From positions 1-30,794 of IMG/VR virus record IMGVR_UViG_3300032222_000252: a stretch of 30,794 bases of DNA, one strand, 5' to 3'. Below the pieces are notes generated by a model. That model was not told the origin of the DNA. It did not search any database and saw nothing but the letters and a program-made list of their open reading frames with translations. Below, piece after piece: positions 7,110 to 14,944 of this stretch; the first letter of the stretch is position 1, and each line of letters begins with the position of its first letter. Origin of the DNA: a virus. Both the position numbers and the translations under genes were made by a program.

Positions 7110-8006
7110 ATGACTACACTATCAACAAGAGTAATATCAAGTTTCAATTCTTCAATAGAAAAGTACGAGAAAGCAAATCTTACAGATTTACTTGCAGGAA
7201 GTAATACAAGTCCTCAAAAGTTTAAGCAAATGCTTATTAACGAGTTGGAACGCAACACAAGATTACAGGAAGTTTTTTTAAAGAACCCTGCTTCTTTTTT
7301 TGCCTCTGCTTTATATTGTGCTGAACTAAATCTTTCGCCATCAAGTTTAGTAGGAGAATTCTTCTTTACAATAAGCGGAGAGAAGATAAAACCTATTTTG
7401 GGATATAAAGGACTTGTTGCTCTTTTGCTTCGCTCTGACAAGGTTAAAAAGATTTGGGCTGAAGTTGTTTACAACGAGGACGACTTTGAATACGAACTTG
7501 GTTTAGAACCTAAAATGGTTCACGTCCCAAACTTTAATTCAATTAAGACCTGTGATAATATAAAATGCATCTATGCTTGTGCTAAAATTGAAGACGAAGT
7601 AGTTTTTAAAGTTATGACACTTGAGGAAATAAAAACGATAGTTGAGGTACTTGAAACGCCGAGTGAGTATTATTTTAACGACAAAAAAGACCCTGAAAAA
7701 TGGTTGCTTAAAAAGGTTGTTTTAAAACAAATGTCAAAACTTATGCCTAAAGAAGACGATAGGCTACTAAAAGCCGTTTCTTATGACGATAATGTTGAGG
7801 GTGGGGGTTATTTAGTATTAGATGAAAACGATAGCGTTAGAGTAGTTCAGGGAACTATTATAGGAAGACAAAAAACCAATAAAAAAAATAGCATCTATCA
7901 AACTATTTCAAAATTAACAGAAAATTCATTGCCAAATGAAAATAATGATTTACATTTGAATCCTGATACCGATGTTACTTCTGTAAGCGACAACGATAAC
8001 ACTTAA
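7110..8006 (+). CDS. recT: RecT-family single-strand annealing protein
   Basis: This 298-residue protein shows the RecT core: an N-terminal segment with FKQMLINELERN, the block NPASFFASALYCAELNLSPS, then GEFFFTISGEKIKPILGYKG followed by a segment ending KKIWAEVVYNEDDFEYE. Order and spacing match RecT/Bet-like annealases that coat single strands and pair homologous DNA. The last 60 or so residues are polar and disordered (NENNDLHLNPDTDVTS), as is common in RecT tails. It is the last gene of the + operon and is followed by a terminator. Its natural partner is the Cas4-like nuclease at 3206, together giving a two-part viral recombination or replication-repair module. Confidence 0.9.
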   Translation: MTTLSTRVISSFNSSIEKYEKANLTDLLAGSNTSPQKFKQMLINELERNTRLQEVFLKNPASFFASALYCAELNLSPSSLVGEFFFTISGEKIKPILGYKGLVALLLRSDKVKKIWAEVVYNEDDFEYELGLEPKMVHVPNFNSIKTCDNIKCIYACAKIEDEVVFKVMTLEEIKTIVEVLETPSEYYFNDKKDPEKWLLKKVVLKQMSKLMPKEDDRLLKAVSYDDNVEGGGYLVLDENDSVRVVQGTIIGRQKTNKKNSIYQTISKLTENSLPNENNDLHLNPDTDVTSVSDNDNT

Positions 8007-8056
8007 AGGACAAAAGGCTTATTTTTTTTAATACAATTTTAAGTTTAAAAGTTAAT

Positions 8057-8087
8057 ACCCCATTCTTGTAAAAGTTTGGGGTTTTTT
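8057..8087 (+). terminator. Terminator between the converging recT and GIY-YIG genes
   Basis: ACCCCA (8057-8062) pairs with TGGGGT (8077-8082), with an inner CTT/AAG stem, followed by a T-run to 8087. It lies between the recT stop and the end of the opposing endonuclease gene and should end the early operon. Confidence 0.7.
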
Positions 8088-8088
8088 C

Positions 8089-8715
8089 TTATAAAAATAT
8101 AAAAGTTGTTTTGTTTTTATACCTACCTAAAAGTTGGTCATTTAATGTTTTTCTATTCATTTTTAAATATTCAGCACATTCTTTTATACATCCAAAAATA
8201 ATTCCCGTTTCTTTACATATAACTTTTTTTGCCCTTGAGTTTCCTCCATTTTTTCGTTTATCTCCAATAGATATTTTGCGTTTTAATTTCGATTCCTTTG
8301 TGAAAACTCTATATTTAAGAGATTCTAATAGTTTATCTTTTAATTCTTGGCTTAATTTTTTTCCAAATCTATGGTTTTTAGAACCCATTCTACCCTCTGA
8401 CATCTTTTTTTTAGATTCTTCAGTAAAAATATATTTTTTTGTCTTTATGTCAGTAATCTTGCAATTCAGTCCATTTTCTCCTAAAACATTATAATATACT
8501 TGATAATAATTCTCTCTTTTATTTAAGTCTTCTGAACAACATTCTTCTAATATTTCAAAAGTATGGGATTCTATACTATATTTTTCAAAAGACCTATTTA
8601 ACCTTATTTGGTTCTTACTATGTTTGTAATCTCTCCATCTTTTTTTTATGTCTTTAGATTGACCTATGTAAACTTTATTTGACGGAGAGGTTATTTTATA
8701 AATTCCACAAATCAT
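8089..8715 (-). CDS. GIY-YIG homing endonuclease with NUMOD modules
   Basis: This 208-residue protein begins with the nuclease signature GIYKITSPSNKVYIGQSKDI, then KKRWRDY and the conserved Glu region SHTFEILEECC. The middle has NUMOD3-like repeats (EESKKKMSEGRMGSKNH, then a second copy near LKRKISIG). The end is a NUMOD1/helix-turn-helix-like module (GIIFGCIKECAEYLKMNRKT). This is the typical architecture of free-standing phage homing endonucleases. Its start codon overlaps the stop of the upstream fibre-like gene as ATGA, so it is likely translated by coupling and was probably inserted at the end of that gene. A second, divergent member sits at 18937. Confidence 0.9.
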   Translation of the reverse strand: MICGIYKITSPSNKVYIGQSKDIKKRWRDYKHSKNQIRLNRSFEKYSIESHTFEILEECCSEDLNKRENYYQVYYNVLGENGLNCKITDIKTKKYIFTEESKKKMSEGRMGSKNHRFGKKLSQELKDKLLESLKYRVFTKESKLKRKISIGDKRKNGGNSRAKKVICKETGIIFGCIKECAEYLKMNRKTLNDQLLGRYKNKTTFIFL

Positions 8716-10406
8716 ATTCCCCCATCAAAAATTATCCAATTTTTTGGTGCGCTTGTCAGTACATTTTTACCTGCCTGTCCTGCTAAAGTATATTTAATAG
8801 TTCCGAAATTAATTGTTTCGTTTGGCTGAACAGTTAGTAAACTCCAACCATTATATATTGCATCTAAATTAGCTGAAGAATAATCTAAATTTGTCTTACC
8901 TAACATAAAATTAATAAAGTTATTTACAATACTAATATTCCAAGAACCTATGTTTTGATTGAAAGCAGTTGCGTTAGCAAACATTCCATTCATATTAGTA
9001 ACACTACTTACGTCCCACCCACCAATGTTTTGGTTAAATGTAGTTGCTCCTGCAAACATATTATTCATTGTAGTTACATTACTTACAATCCAAGTACTAA
9101 TGTTTTGATTGAACGCCGTTACACCTGCGAACATAAAAGTCATATCTGTTACGTTAGTAACATTCCAAGAACCAATATTTTGATTAAATAAAAGTGCGCC
9201 ATTAAACATTGCATTCATAGTGGTAACGTTGCTTACATTCCAAGAACCAATATTTTGATTAAAAACAAGACATTGTTCAAACATACTACTCATATTTGTT
9301 ACGTTACTTACGTTCCAAGAACTAATATTTCCATTAAAATCAGAAGCAAACCTAAACATATTTGTCATATCAGTAACATTGCTTACGTCCCAAGAATTTA
9401 GTGATTGATTAAAAACACTTGCGCTACCAAACATATTGTTTAAAGTAGTGACATTACTTACATTCCAAGTGTTTAAAGGGCTATTAAAAGAGGAAGCCCC
9501 AAGAAACATTCTAGCTAATGAATTAGCACCTGTTAAATTCCAAGAACTAATGTCTTGATTAAAGTTAACGCAGTTTCTAAACATTGATTCAAATTCAACT
9601 ATTGTAGAAACGTCCCAATTTTGTAAATTATTAATTGAAGAAAAAGTACAATCCTCAAACATATTATCTACTCTTGTCATTGTACTCAAATCGGGAGTAT
9701 CTGTAACAGAACTTAAACTTAAATTTGTACAACCTGAAAATATACCAAGTAAACTATCACCGAAAATTATATTACCAAAATTACTTATACTTAATATTTT
9801 TAATATGTCGCCAGATGCCCCAAAAACAAAACCCTCAATAGTTCCTGTTAATGAAATACTGTATGTGCCTGAAGTAGTATATGTATGTAAAGTTTCTGCC
9901 TGATTCCAAGTTGTAATTGTATCTTGAGAACCATCTCCCCAATCAACTATAAAATTATAATTACCACCACTTATTAAAGGTAATTGTATTTGATTTGAAG
10001 CACTTGAGCCACCCGAAGTATTTGTTGTGTTCCAACTCGAAATAAAAGAAGTTGATATAATTGTTAAAGCCCCATATATATAAAAATCATTTGCGACATA
10101 AACTATATCTCCGCTATATTGAAAAATCCCTAAATTAAGAGTATTTAAAGCAAAAACTACTGATTCTATGTTGTAACCATCAACTTGAACCGTATAAGTT
10201 GTAGGCGTTGGATTCGCAGTACTTGAAATTACTATTGAGGCAGTAACGCTACCAAAATAATTTTCAGCAGACAAGTCCCATTGATATAAAAGAGATGGTG
10301 GAACTCCTAAAGGGTCAGAAGTACCACCTAAAATATTTACGTTTTGAGGAAGAGCAGTATTGTTTCTAACTCTTACATTTATAGTATCTTTAATCGAATT
10401 AACCAT
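8712..10406 (-). CDS. BspA-like DUF285 repeat protein, probable surface or fibre protein
   Basis: In this 564-residue protein, the N-terminal region (about 1-140) is beta-rich with no signal peptide. A PKD-like stretch follows with VDWGDGSQDTI (154-164) and HTYTTSGTYSISLTG (174-188). From about 240 to 500 it has around ten 25-residue repeats built on FNQNIGSWNVSNVT and a following M.FMFAGA-like segment, the BspA/DUF285 leucine-rich-like repeat seen in Bacteroidota and mycoplasma surface proteins. It ends in a short beta tail. Without a secretion signal it is more likely a virion surface or adsorption protein than a bacterial cell-surface protein. The repeats are rich in Asn/Ser/Thr and could be glycosylation targets. 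Confidence 0.82.
   Translation of the reverse strand: MVNSIKDTINVRVRNNTALPQNVNILGGTSDPLGVPPSLLYQWDLSAENYFGSVTASIVISSTANPTPTTYTVQVDGYNIESVVFALNTLNLGIFQYSGDIVYVANDFYIYGALTIISTSFISSWNTTNTSGGSSASNQIQLPLISGGNYNFIVDWGDGSQDTITTWNQAETLHTYTTSGTYSISLTGTIEGFVFGASGDILKILSISNFGNIIFGDSLLGIFSGCTNLSLSSVTDTPDLSTMTRVDNMFEDCTFSSINNLQNWDVSTIVEFESMFRNCVNFNQDISSWNLTGANSLARMFLGASSFNSPLNTWNVSNVTTLNNMFGSASVFNQSLNSWDVSNVTDMTNMFRFASDFNGNISSWNVSNVTNMSSMFEQCLVFNQNIGSWNVSNVTTMNAMFNGALLFNQNIGSWNVTNVTDMTFMFAGVTAFNQNISTWIVSNVTTMNNMFAGATTFNQNIGGWDVSSVTNMNGMFANATAFNQNIGSWNISIVNNFINFMLGKTNLDYSSANLDAIYNGWSLLTVQPNETINFGTIKYTLAGQAGKNVLTSAPKNWIIFDGGI
8907..9689 (-). repeat. Tandem 75-bp repeats encoding DUF285 units
   Basis: About ten imperfect copies of a 75-bp unit encode 25-residue DUF285 repeats; on the + strand the phrase CATTCCAAGAACCAATATTTTG and its variants recurs at this spacing. 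The copies have diverged, with the central ones most alike. Such arrays can gain or lose units by recombination, changing fibre length. Confidence 0.8.
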
Positions 10407-10407
10407 A

Positions 10408-10887
10408 TTAAATTTTTTTATTTCTTATTAAATAATACACCAATGCACCAACTAATAGAATTCCTGTGTATTTAACTACCTGTCTGCTTACAAAATGGTC
10501 GCCTTTAGCAAAGTTTACAAAGTGTTCGCAATTATAATTTAAAGAATCATATTTTTCTGATTTAAGGTCTTTATAAAGTTGGTCAAGAGTTTTAGAGTCC
10601 AAATCAGTTGATTCCACAGAAACTATTTCCCTACCCTCTTTAAGCCATTTCTCTAAAGGCTCTTTTACTAAATTACCCCCGCTTGAATTAACTTTATTAG
10701 GGTGTAGATGAACTATAAAAACCTCATCTTCTTTTCTCTCAATAATTCCGTGATGAACGTAAAGATGAAGTAGTTTTGATTTAGTTGTTATTGTATCTCC
10801 TGTTTTTAGTTTAGAAACTATATGGTTTCTATTTTGTATTTTTAATTTGTTTAATCCTATGTTGTTATATTTCCTCGACAAAGCCAT
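10408..10887 (-). CDS. LRAT/NlpC-P60-like protein with C-terminal anchor
   Basis: This 159-residue protein has YVHHGIIE (H45/H46) followed by a His-containing strand (VFIVHLH) and NYNCEHFVNFAKG (C120), the His...Cys layout and NCEHF motif of the LRAT group (circularly permuted NlpC/P60 fold). Known members are acyltransferases, lipases or peptidase-like thiol enzymes. The last 20 residues form a hydrophobic segment (YTGILLVGALVYYLI) ending RNKKI, so the enzyme is probably membrane-tethered. The start overlaps the upstream gene by 23 bases. A lipid- or peptidoglycan-modifying role during entry or assembly is possible; the substrate is unknown. Confidence 0.72.
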   Translation of the reverse strand: MALSRKYNNIGLNKLKIQNRNHIVSKLKTGDTITTKSKLLHLYVHHGIIERKEDEVFIVHLHPNKVNSSGGNLVKEPLEKWLKEGREIVSVESTDLDSKTLDQLYKDLKSEKYDSLNYNCEHFVNFAKGDHFVSRQVVKYTGILLVGALVYYLIRNKKI

Positions 10888-11329
10888 TCAAATAATCATA
10901 TTGTTGTTTAAAAAAATAATCGTCAAATAAACTCGGTTCTTTTAATAAATAAGAATTTGCTAATTGGTTAACATAAAAAACAAAGTTTACCGTTTCACTT
11001 GATAATAAATTAAAATTAATGCTTGTACGTCCATTAAGGACTATTTTGTCGCTTATTGGCTTGACGAACAATGAGTTTTGATATTGATAGGGGTCTATAA
11101 CTGTTGTGTTTATAAAACTTTTTATATCTCCGTTAACATCATAAGTTCTAAAATTTAGTCCTTGCAGTAATTGTTCAGGGCTATTGCTTTGAAGATACAT
11201 ATAATATATTCCATACAAATAACTACCCATAGAGTTTTGTATAACAAAATAAGGTGTAGAATCATTACTCGAAATGGTAAAAACTCCATTAGGGTAAAAA
11301 GTTGTAGTTGGTGTATATATTCCTGCCAT
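10865..11329 (-). CDS. Beta-rich hypothetical protein, possibly structural
   Basis: This 154-residue protein has alternating hydrophobic and polar strands and begins MAGIYTPTTTFYPNGVF. It has few charges and several Tyr/Phe-rich strands (SYLYGIYYMYLQS; VNFVFYVNQLANSY). No signal, membrane segment or known motif is seen. The small beta-sandwich look and its place among virion-type genes suggest a minor structural protein, but this is inference only. Confidence 0.65.
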   Translation of the reverse strand: MAGIYTPTTTFYPNGVFTISSNDSTPYFVIQNSMGSYLYGIYYMYLQSNSPEQLLQGLNFRTYDVNGDIKSFINTTVIDPYQYQNSLFVKPISDKIVLNGRTSINFNLLSSETVNFVFYVNQLANSYLLKEPSLFDDYFFKQQYDYLNGFVEEI

Positions 11330-11335
11330 AATATT

Positions 11336-11680
11336 TTATTCTTCTTCAGCAATAACGCTTCCGTCTTTTTTCATTGCTCTTAACTTTTTAGTCTTCTTGC
11401 TAATCATAATCTTAATGCCATTCTCCTGCAAAATCATATTTTTTAACTTATCCAATTCCCTTACGTTTTCTCCATTATTAATAGCATCACGCATAGCCTG
11501 TAATCCAATAACGGCATCGTCTTTTATTTTTTTATCGTCCTCTGCAACAACTTTAGGCTCTGCATATTTTTCTACTAAAACCTCTTCAGAAACAGAAGTT
11601 CCTTTTTTTGGTTTAAAAATCCAAAGAATACCCAATGCTATTCCTATTGATGCTAAAAAATTTTTAGTTTCTCTATTCAT
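11336..11680 (-). CDS. Small N-terminally anchored protein
   Basis: In this 114-residue protein, one hydrophobic segment (about 9-22, FLASIGIALGILWIF) is followed by KPKKG, then a soluble acidic and helical domain with IGLQAMRDAINNGENVRELD and a Lys-rich end. The basic residues after the anchor suggest that the soluble part is cytoplasmic or inside a virion membrane. Its start overlaps the stop of the next upstream gene. The family is not recognised; it shares a one-anchor layout with many neighbours. Confidence 0.7.
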   Translation of the reverse strand: MNRETKNFLASIGIALGILWIFKPKKGTSVSEEVLVEKYAEPKVVAEDDKKIKDDAVIGLQAMRDAINNGENVRELDKLKNMILQENGIKIMISKKTKKLRAMKKDGSVIAEEE

Positions 11681-12107
11681 TTTGTTTATTTAATTTATAA
11701 AATACAATTCCAAGTAAAACTACCGCTACTCCTAATCCTATTAATGGTAATATTCTATCTTTTTTTGTTTTTGAACTTAATCCTGCAATTTCTTCATTAT
11801 TTAAAAAATCAATTAAAGCTTTTGCTTTAGACATTTCATTCGAGTTTTCAAGTAAGACTTTTTGTAATCTTTCTTCTTGTTCTGCATTAAGATTTTGTAC
11901 TTTTTCTATAAACTCTGCGTTTTTTTTCTCAATACTTTTTTTTGTAGCATTACCAACTACAAGACCAACTCCAATTTGTATTAAAGCACCATAAGCATCT
12001 AAATTAGCCCCCGAACTCGCAGTTGCACCAGCAGTTGCACCCGCAGTAACACCCGAAGTAGCACCCGCACCTGCGCCAACCCCCGCAACGTTTAAATAAT
12101 TACGCAT
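11673..12107 (-). CDS. Gly/Ala-rich protein with C-terminal membrane anchor
   Basis: The first 50 residues of this 144-residue protein are low-complexity Gly/Ala/Thr (GAGAGATSGVTAGATAGAT) and lead into a hydrophobic patch (ALIQIGVGLVVG). A coiled-coil middle follows (EKVQNLNAEQEERLQKVLLE), then a C-terminal membrane segment (ILPLIGLGVAVVLLGIVF) ending YKLNKQNE. The Gly/Ala-rich head resembles membrane-active or membrane-packing segments of small virion proteins. No homologue was recognised. Confidence 0.7.
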   Translation of the reverse strand: MRNYLNVAGVGAGAGATSGVTAGATAGATASSGANLDAYGALIQIGVGLVVGNATKKSIEKKNAEFIEKVQNLNAEQEERLQKVLLENSNEMSKAKALIDFLNNEEIAGLSSKTKKDRILPLIGLGVAVVLLGIVFYKLNKQNE

Positions 12108-12447
12108 TTGGTTTACCTTTAGAAGCCATTAAATAAACGCCATAAATAACACCTGTTCCTGCACCAAGACCTGCCACATAAATCCAAGTATCACGAAGCC
12201 TAATTGTGCTTTCTTTTTGAAGTGCTTCTCTATATTTACGAGAATTATCTGCGAAAATTCCTAATCTTTGTGTTTCGTTTGATGTACGAATTTGTTCATA
12301 CATAAGTTTTTCATTAGAAGCAATTTTAGCCTGTTCAATACTCAACATTTGGTCACGTTGTCTTTGTGCTTCCTTTTTAGCATTACTTGCGCCTAAAAAA
12401 GTACTTCCAATGGAAACCGCTATACCTGCTACTGCGACATAAGCCAT
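12100..12447 (-). CDS. Small membrane protein with two hydrophobic ends
   Basis: This 115-residue protein has an N-terminal hydrophobic segment (YVAVAGIAVSIGSTFLGAS), a polar helical middle (EAQRQRDQMLSIEQAKIASN) and a C-terminal hydrophobic segment (WIYVAGLGAGTGVIYGVYLM) ending SKGKPNA. The helical Gln/Arg/Glu-rich middle between two glycine-containing segments recalls small phage internal or injection-related proteins, but no family is assigned. It overlaps both neighbours by a few bases, indicating one operon. Confidence 0.7.
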   Translation of the reverse strand: MAYVAVAGIAVSIGSTFLGASNAKKEAQRQRDQMLSIEQAKIASNEKLMYEQIRTSNETQRLGIFADNSRKYREALQKESTIRLRDTWIYVAGLGAGTGVIYGVYLMASKGKPNA

Positions 12448-12932
12448 AATTTATCATTTAAAAGATTAAACTCTTCATATTCTTTTTTAGAAGAAGCAAC
12501 ATAGATTTCTTCTAATTTTTCTATTTCTTGAATGTTGTTTGGATTGGGGTGTACGTTTACGAAAACTGAATCTTCTAACGCAATAGCAAATCTTTTTGTA
12601 CCAGCACTTGCGTTTCCATAATAAGGGGCTTCAATTTCTTTAACACCATCTTCGCTATAAATTAATAATTTACCTTTCATTAAAAAAAAGGTATGTTCAA
12701 ACTTATGTATTTTACCAATAACAAACATTCCCTTTTTTATAAAAATTTCCCTAACATAAATTCCCTCTGAAAAGGAATGAGTTAAAGGAAGTGCGTCTGA
12801 ATTACCAACAAAAATATCAGGAGAATTGCTATTAATAAGCATATTCTCAATCTTTTCAACTTGTTCAATAAAGTTAGAGCCATCAGGCTCAAACATTATT
12901 TCTTGTCTTTCTGCTAATTCAATATCCGCCAT
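12429..12932 (-). CDS. Cupin-like protein
   Basis: The segment VREIFIKKGMFVIGKIHKFEH of this 167-residue protein, followed by TFFLMKGKLLIYSEDGVKEI and a second half with FVNVHPNPNN, fits a small cupin beta-barrel. One or two His and a Glu occupy the metal-binding places. Such cupin-like proteins occur in phage genomes, often with unknown function. It has no signal or membrane segment. It is the first gene of its sub-operon, after about 98 bases of non-coding DNA. Confidence 0.6.
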   Translation of the reverse strand: MADIELAERQEIMFEPDGSNFIEQVEKIENMLINSNSPDIFVGNSDALPLTHSFSEGIYVREIFIKKGMFVIGKIHKFEHTFFLMKGKLLIYSEDGVKEIEAPYYGNASAGTKRFAIALEDSVFVNVHPNPNNIQEIEKLEEIYVASSKKEYEEFNLLNDKLWLMSQ

Positions 12933-13030
12933 TTATAAAAAAAAATAAAAATAAATATAGCAATATTACGAATTTTTTCTTATTGAAAAGTCGTTTTCAG
13001 GAATTAATTATTAAATTTTTATTAAGAAAC

Positions 13031-13903
13031 TTATTTCAAAGCCTGAATGATTTGATTAATATCAAAAACCTCATTCAAATCATTATAAGGAAATGTGCTT
13101 AAATCTTCAAATAATAAATGCTTTTGATAATAAGGGTGTTCAATATTTGTTGGATTAGTTGGTTCGTTTGCCACTATATTTGTGTGCATATCATAACCAA
13201 AAACTTTAGGGTTTGTTCCTACCCAAGTTACTACTGATGGCAAGTTAAGTGCGGTTGCAATGTGTAGAGAACTACTATCAATCAATAGTCTTTTTTCAGA
13301 TAACGTAAGTAATACTGCTATGCTTCTAAATGAATCTAAAGCCTGTAAAGTATTTTCATATATTAATTGGTCTTCACGCTTGATATGTAAAACGTGATAA
13401 TCGTTTGCGAAATGATTAATTACTTCCTGAACTATTGGTTGTGGAATATCTCTTGTCCAACTATATTTTAAAGGCTGATTCATTCCGCCCCCGTTTGGTT
13501 GAATAGCAAAAATAGGCTTGTCCAATTTATAAAAAGGCGCAAAATATTCTTTTTCTGCTTTTGACAAGAATAGTTCAGGCATTTCGCCATTATATTCTAC
13601 TCCGTACATATCACACCAAATTTTAATCAAGTGTTCGCTTTCTGTAAGAAAATCTGAAGTCAAGTAAGGGTCTGAAACAAAGACTTTCGCCTCTTTATTT
13701 AAGATATAATTTTTATGAATTCCTACCGTGTTTCCACCCGCCAATACTTTGTTGACATTTGGGTTGTTTGCAAAGACATCAGGAAAACCCGTAACTACAA
13801 TTATGTTTGCTTTTCTATATTGGTTTTTTATTGCTTTAAGGACTGCGGTAGCCATAATGTTCTTACCCAATCCACCGTCTATGCTAAAAATTATATTTGC
13901 CAT
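13031..13903 (-). CDS. GT9-like glycosyltransferase (heptosyltransferase family)
   Basis: This 290-residue protein starts ANIIFSIDGGLGKNIMATA, the glycine-rich loop of GT-B enzymes related to ADP-heptose:LPS heptosyltransferases. Later come FAIQPNGGGMNQPLKYSW and a donor-site-like LIDSSSLHIATALNLPSVV with VTWVGTNPKVFGY. The fold and motif order fit GT9. It probably moves a sugar from a nucleotide donor to a glycan or protein in the infected cell cytoplasm. It is downstream of the DUF2061, nucleotidyltransferase and APS kinase genes in one operon, and a second, larger GT9-related enzyme lies nearby. The acceptor is unknown. Confidence 0.82.
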   Translation of the reverse strand: MANIIFSIDGGLGKNIMATAVLKAIKNQYRKANIIVVTGFPDVFANNPNVNKVLAGGNTVGIHKNYILNKEAKVFVSDPYLTSDFLTESEHLIKIWCDMYGVEYNGEMPELFLSKAEKEYFAPFYKLDKPIFAIQPNGGGMNQPLKYSWTRDIPQPIVQEVINHFANDYHVLHIKREDQLIYENTLQALDSFRSIAVLLTLSEKRLLIDSSSLHIATALNLPSVVTWVGTNPKVFGYDMHTNIVANEPTNPTNIEHPYYQKHLLFEDLSTFPYNDLNEVFDINQIIQALK

Positions 13904-13913
13904 TTTATTTTTT

Positions 13914-14219
13914 TTATTTGTTTTTAATTCCGTAATCTGAAAAAGTGTACCAAGCCCTTTCGTGTAAAAAATACATAATAGGTTTTATACAAATTTCGGT
14001 TAATCCTATGCTTCCTGCAACCCAAAAGTTTCCTGTAAAAAAATACGAAATCAAACAAGTCTGCAAAGAGCCTAACGCTCTATAACTTACTGCTTTTAGG
14101 ACGTGTCTTTTGTAACTTACTGACTTTTTGCTTTTAATAATCTGCAACTCTAAACTATCGTCTTTTAGTTTTTCATATTCGTCAATATGTAACGTCTTAA
14201 AATATCGTGTATCTTCCAT
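13914..14219 (-). CDS. DUF2061 membrane protein
   Basis: This 101-residue protein has SYKRHVLKAVSYRALGSLQT, then hydrophobic TCLISYFFTGNFWVAGSIGL and TEICIKPIMYFLHERAWYTF. The Arg-Ala-Leu-Gly and Lys-Pro...Tyr-Phe-x-His-Glu-Arg-x-Trp pattern is that of DUF2061, a small two-helix membrane domain. DUF2061 is known fused to or beside APS kinase in some bacteria and phages, and here it sits in an operon with APS kinase. That supports a sulfur-assimilation or sulfation link, although its biochemical role is not established. Confidence 0.82.
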   Translation of the reverse strand: MEDTRYFKTLHIDEYEKLKDDSLELQIIKSKKSVSYKRHVLKAVSYRALGSLQTCLISYFFTGNFWVAGSIGLTEICIKPIMYFLHERAWYTFSDYGIKNK

Positions 14220-14223
14220 AGTT

Positions 14224-14634
14224 TTACAATTTACCGTCTTTACGCATTTGTTCTCTAATTTTGGTAGCCGATATTTCTGCTACTTCAGTAGGCGGTATAT
14301 GTTCTATTATGTCATATCCAACACCTCTTCCAAATTCAACGGAGCAAATATCAGGGATTACCATTACCTTAACAACCCCCTCTTTAAAAAAGGAAGCGTA
14401 ACTTGATTCTATATTTTCTTTTACCTGTTCAGCAGTAAAAGGATTTTTTTCGTTTACTTCTCCATCACGAATACAAATAAGTACGTTTTTACCATCGTTT
14501 ATAGCCTGTTGAAACATTTCTTTGTGACCAAGATGAAGTGGTTGCCATCTTCCGCAAAACATAGCGAATTGACCATTTTTTCTTTCTAAAGAAGATTCAA
14601 CGTGAACTTCTTTTTTCCATTCGTTATTTTCCAT
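14224..14634 (-). CDS. HxGH nucleotidyltransferase (cytidylyltransferase/ATP-sulfurylase-like fold)
   Basis: This 136-residue protein has FCGRWQPLHLGHKEMF, with the HxGH at residues 34-37, and a C-terminal ISATKIREQM (121-130) matching the ISxTxxR motif. Both are hallmarks of the nucleotidyltransferase superfamily that includes NMN adenylyltransferase, cytidylyltransferases and ATP sulfurylase. Length and motifs alone do not fix the substrate. The context of APS kinase, DUF2061 and a nearby sulfotransferase makes formation of adenylylsulfate an attractive guess. NMN or sugar-nucleotide activation for the flanking glycosyltransferases remains an equal alternative. Confidence 0.8.
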   Translation of the reverse strand: MENNEWKKEVHVESSLERKNGQFAMFCGRWQPLHLGHKEMFQQAINDGKNVLICIRDGEVNEKNPFTAEQVKENIESSYASFFKEGVVKVMVIPDICSVEFGRGVGYDIIEHIPPTEVAEISATKIREQMRKDGKL

Positions 14635-14635
14635 A

Positions 14636-14944
14636 CTAATAAATTGTTGCTACGTTGTTTTCAAAAACTACTCCTGTTGTATCACAAACTATATGATGTT
14701 TCTCTCCTACGTCTTCAAACTCTTCAGTTAATGTTCTTGTAGGACAATTAATTTGTATTTCAGAAGTATGATATTCTTCATTATCAATTATAACACGCCA
14801 TTTTTGAGTTCCGTCCGTGTCTGTATTGTTGTATCTAATTCTAACTAAAAAATGTGCTTCTTTGTCTTTTTTTGCTAATAAAACAACCTTACGACCCTCA
14901 AGTATTTGTCTTTGTATGGTTTGTGTTTTTGTTTCTTTTCCCAT
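14636..14944 (-). CDS. Hypothetical protein in the sulfur cluster
   Basis: This 102-residue protein reads TIQRQILEGRKVVLLAKKDK, then FLVRIRYNNTDTDGTQKWRV and IDNEEYHTSEIQINCPTRT. It looks beta-rich and globular, without membrane segments or catalytic signatures. Its start codon overlaps the stop of the APS kinase gene by 1 base and it is followed by the nucleotidyltransferase after 1 base, so it is firmly part of that operon. No family was recognised. A partner or small subunit of one of these enzymes is possible by position only. Confidence 0.7.
   Translation of the reverse strand: MGKETKTQTIQRQILEGRKVVLLAKKDKEAHFLVRIRYNNTDTDGTQKWRVIIDNEEYHTSEIQINCPTRTLTEEFEDVGEKHHIVCDTTGVVFENNVATIY

Noticed and set aside
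8955-9191. + strand frame opposite the DUF285 repeats
   Set aside because: It arises from the repeat unit of the - strand gene and has a Cys/His-rich shadow composition with no independent start context.
12984-12999. TGAAAA/TTTTCA hairpin as a terminator upstream of the cupin gene
   Set aside because: The stem is six A/T-rich pairs with no T-run on the - strand, so it is within what AT-rich DNA gives by chance.
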